Shown here: positions 32,210-34,075 of the stretch, in pieces
How positions within the stretch are numbered: position 1 is the first letter of the stretch
Layout of the letters: the number at the start of each line of letters is the position of its first letter
NCBI GenBank assembly: GCA_937858895.1
Contig: CALLZN010000135.1
Coordinates: 1-34,075 of the forward strand
Length of the DNA stretch: 34,075 nt
Direction: 5' to 3'
From: an uncultured bacterium
GTDB lineage: Bacteria; Planctomycetota; UBA1135; GCA-002748355
Position numbers and translations under genes: made by a program
Notes under the pieces: model-generated
What the model saw: the letters and a program-made list of their open reading frames with translations, nothing else
The model's database searches: none
Told to the model about the DNA's origin: nothing

Positions 32210-33079
32210 CAAAGCGCCGCCATACACAGCCCAGATCGCGACCGCTCCCCACAGCAGCACGTTGACGAGCGTTGGCTTGTCCTTCAGCAACAGCCTCGTG
32301 GGGTTGCCGCCTTCACTGCGCATGTGCACGAGGAAGAGGTAGCGAAACACGCCATAGACGACGAAGGGCACAGTGAAAATGAGCTTGTCGGTCCCGAACT
32401 TCTCGATCGTCTGCGGTGCCACGGTATAAAGCGCATAGGTCGTCACCGTCAGGGCGCCGAGGGGCGCGATCAACTGATCGAGGAAGTGCAGCGAGTAGTC
32501 GTCGAGCGCGCGGCGGTGGGCGCTCGAGTCTTCGCCGAGCAGCGAGATCTCGTGGCGTCGCTTGCAGAAGGCGAGCATCAAAGCGATGAAGAAGGTGCAC
32601 AGCATGAGCCAGCCCGACACCGGCTGCCCGATCGCGAGGCCGCCGGTCAAGACGCGCAGCACGAAGCCTGTCGCGATGCACATCGTGTCAATGATCGCGA
32701 TGTGTTTGAGACGCGCAGAATATGCGATATTGAGCGCGAAGTAGGCCGTCAACGGCAGATGAAAGGAAAGCGGCGCGAGCACGCCGATCGCGATGCCACC
32801 GAGCGCGAGGACGACGAAAGCGATCCTCGCGACTTGGATGGACAAGCGCCCCGACGGCAATGGTCGCTCGCGCTTCTGCGGGTGCTCACGATCGCGCTCG
32901 ACGTCGAAGAGGTCGTTGAAGAGGTAGATCGCGCTCGCGACCAAAGAGAATGCCAAGAAGGCGAGCCCCGCCCGCGACGCTGCTTCGGGATCGAAGAGGC
33001 GCTTGGCGAAGACGAGGGGCGCAAAGACCAGGAGGTTCTTGACCCACTGGTACATGCGCAGCGCTTCGAGCAAGGCCAT
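32207..33079 (-). CDS. UbiA-family prenyltransferase, DPPR-synthase-like
   Basis: A 290-aa membrane enzyme. ATG 33079 shares one base with the mobB stop (TGATG); longer open frame upstream is rejected because it runs through mobB. About eight to nine helices. The first Asp-rich motif NDLFDVERDREHPQKRERPLPSG (N55, D56, D59, D63) and LNIAYSARLKHIAIIDTMCIATGFVLRVLTGG match decaprenyl-phosphate phosphoribosyltransferase-type UbiA proteins, which transfer phosphoribose from PRPP to a polyprenyl phosphate. In actinobacteria this starts arabinan donor synthesis; in other bacteria the product is less clear. No DprE1/DprE2-like epimerase is in the window. Substrate assignment is therefore tentative, membership of the family is not. 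Confidence 0.9.
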   Translation of the reverse strand: MALLEALRMYQWVKNLLVFAPLVFAKRLFDPEAASRAGLAFLAFSLVASAIYLFNDLFDVERDREHPQKRERPLPSGRLSIQVARIAFVVLALGGIAIGVLAPLSFHLPLTAYFALNIAYSARLKHIAIIDTMCIATGFVLRVLTGGLAIGQPVSGWLMLCTFFIALMLAFCKRRHEISLLGEDSSAHRRALDDYSLHFLDQLIAPLGALTVTTYALYTVAPQTIEKFGTDKLIFTVPFVVYGVFRYLFLVHMRSEGGNPTRLLLKDKPTLVNVLLWGAVAIWAVYGGAL

Positions 33080-33636
33080 CACGGCCGCAGCCACTCCGCT
33101 TCGATCCACGTGGCGACGCTCGCGGCGTCGAGGGCAAGCTTCGCAACCCCCGCTGGCAGCGCGGTCGCTGCCGCCGATCCCGGGAAGCCGTCCCAGGCGA
33201 CCGCCACGAGGTCCTCGGGCGCTGCGACTTCTTCGGGCCAGGCACCGCGCACGACGCGGAGCTTGGCAGCCGACGCATCGCTCGAGAAGCCCTCGCAGAG
33301 GACGAGGTCGTAGCGCACGAAGGGCGCAAGCGCGAGCCAAGCCGCAACCTCGGCCACCGGCGGCCAGGCCTCGCGGCCGCTCTTCACGAAGAAGGTCGTG
33401 CGCGAAGGGCCGCAGAGGCCAACGAAGTCAGCGCCCGCCCGCTGCATACGCCACGAGTCCTTGCCCTCGGAGTCGAGGTCGTGGTCGTGGTGCGAAGCCT
33501 TGAGGACCGCGATGCTGAGGCCGCGCGCGACGAGGAGGGCCACCGTCGCTTCGAGGAGCGTTGTCTTGCCCGTCCCCGAGGGCGCAACGAAGGCCAGCGG
33601 GCGCAAGCGAGGACGGTCGTGGAGGGGCGCGGACAT
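33079..33636 (-). CDS. mobB: MobB, molybdopterin-guanine dinucleotide biosynthesis adaptor
   Basis: A 185-aa GTP-binding protein. The N-terminus has LAFVAPSGTGKTTLLEATVALLVARGLSIAVLKASHHDHDLD with the P-loop at 18-26, followed by SEGKDSWRMQRAGADFVGLCGP, typical of MobB (usually HHDFDxDxPGKDSxRxxxAGA). RYDLVLCEGFS corresponds to Walker B. MobB assists MobA in forming the guanine dinucleotide form of the molybdenum cofactor for enzymes such as nitrate reductases. No MobA or molybdoenzyme is present in the window. It is the first gene of a compact operon with the prenyltransferase and the MerB-like gene, an unexpected combination. No clear Shine-Dalgarno is visible. Confidence 0.93.
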   Translation of the reverse strand: MSAPLHDRPRLRPLAFVAPSGTGKTTLLEATVALLVARGLSIAVLKASHHDHDLDSEGKDSWRMQRAGADFVGLCGPSRTTFFVKSGREAWPPVAEVAAWLALAPFVRYDLVLCEGFSSDASAAKLRVVRGAWPEEVAAPEDLVAVAWDGFPGSAAATALPAGVAKLALDAASVATWIEAEWLRP

Positions 33637-33683
33637 TGTGCGCGGGATGATAAGCGTCGCCGAGCAGCATGCGACAGCCTTGA

Positions 33684-34075
33684 TCCGCCGCGGCGGCTGG
33701 GGCGAGTGCGCGCTTTGCGTGTGAGGACTTCCTCTCCGAGCTCGCCGAGAACTCGCTCATCGCGTACCGGCGTGCGCTCTTTCGCTGCTTTGCGCACCTG
33801 GAGGACCAGGGACTCGAACTCCGGGACGTTGGTCCCAAGCACGTGCGCTTCTACATCCAGGGGTTGCAGGCCACGATTCGGACGAAGCGTGGCGACGAGC
33901 CAAGGACGAAAGCCTGCTTCGAAGCCGACCAAGAAGCTGCATCTGGCAGCGCTTCGGCACTTCTTCGATAAGGCCGTCCAGCGGCATGTGATGCTGCTGA
34001 ACCCGGCGCTCTCGGTGCGCGGCCCAAAGCACTCCGTTACGACCGGAAAGACCAAGGGACTCGGGCTTCGTCAGG
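33684..34075 (+). pseudogene. Tyrosine recombinase (integrase) remnant, cut by window end
   Basis: Frame 0 gives DFLSELAENSLIAYRRALFR and ...LEDQGLELRDVGPKHVRFYIQGLQ, the N-terminal SAM-like core-binding domain of XerC/phage-type integrases. A TGA (33681-33683) lies just upstream with no usable start in frame after it. Homology then moves to the next frame from about 33910: SKPTKKLHLAALRHFFDKAV, then RHVMLLNPALSVRGPKHS and TTGKTKGLG, the second half of the same domain. The first frame ends at a TAA (33969-33971). A frameshift at about 33,880-33,922 and the upstream stop mean it is broken, unless base errors explain both. The catalytic domain, if present, lies beyond the window. Confidence 0.75.

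Overview
The window is high-G+C DNA from a Gram-negative-type bacterium. Many products carry Sec signal peptides or lipobox-like N-termini. Several secreted proteins end in a similar C-terminal module of a kind I associate with deep-branching Planctomycetota, ECF sigma factors sit next to membrane-anchored partners, and there is a TPR-CHAT protein. A planctomycete is my best guess; no rRNA or marker gene is present to prove it. Coding density is high, neighbouring genes often overlap by 1-4 bases, and GTG starts are common. Wherever a start is uncertain, the entry says so.

Left part (1-11,245), mostly export and envelope: a lipoprotein-like fragment (1-477, minus), a secreted beta-helix protein (577-2466, minus), a NodI/NodJ-type ABC exporter (2658-4420, minus), a secreted propeller-like protein with the C-terminal module (4537-5907), the tRNA 2-selenouridine synthase MnmH (5904-7037, minus), a large secreted propeller/phytase-esterase-like protein (7119-9521, minus) and a secreted papain-like cysteine peptidase (9710-11245). 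A tRNA-Val(UAC) gene follows on the minus strand.

Middle part (11,476-21,932): ECF sigma operon 1 with a single-pass membrane partner, then a secreted protein with ELWVSDGT-type repeats. Next comes a surface-sugar group: UDP-glucose dehydrogenase, a methyltransferase, a WaaP/InaA-like kinase with an altered catalytic loop, a lipoprotein of visibly lower G+C, a GT87-like membrane glycosyltransferase and, converging on it, a second GT-C-like membrane protein.

Right part (21,940-34,075): a hipBA toxin-antitoxin operon headed by an AT-rich operator island; ECF sigma operon 2 (sigma, zinc-finger anti-sigma with a DUF4384-like outer domain, secreted module protein) diverging from an exported TPR-CHAT putative protease and a membrane-anchored beta-sandwich protein; a tightly overlapped mobB - UbiA-family prenyltransferase - MerB-like operon (minus); and at the edge the remnant of a tyrosine recombinase with a stop and a frameshift.

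The most interesting region is the divergent ECF/anti-sigma versus TPR-CHAT locus (23,736-31,403), which could be an envelope-sensing circuit built around a caspase-like protease. Also notable are four genes each carrying an in-frame 12- or 15-bp tandem repeat, and a C-terminal module shared by four otherwise unrelated secreted proteins.
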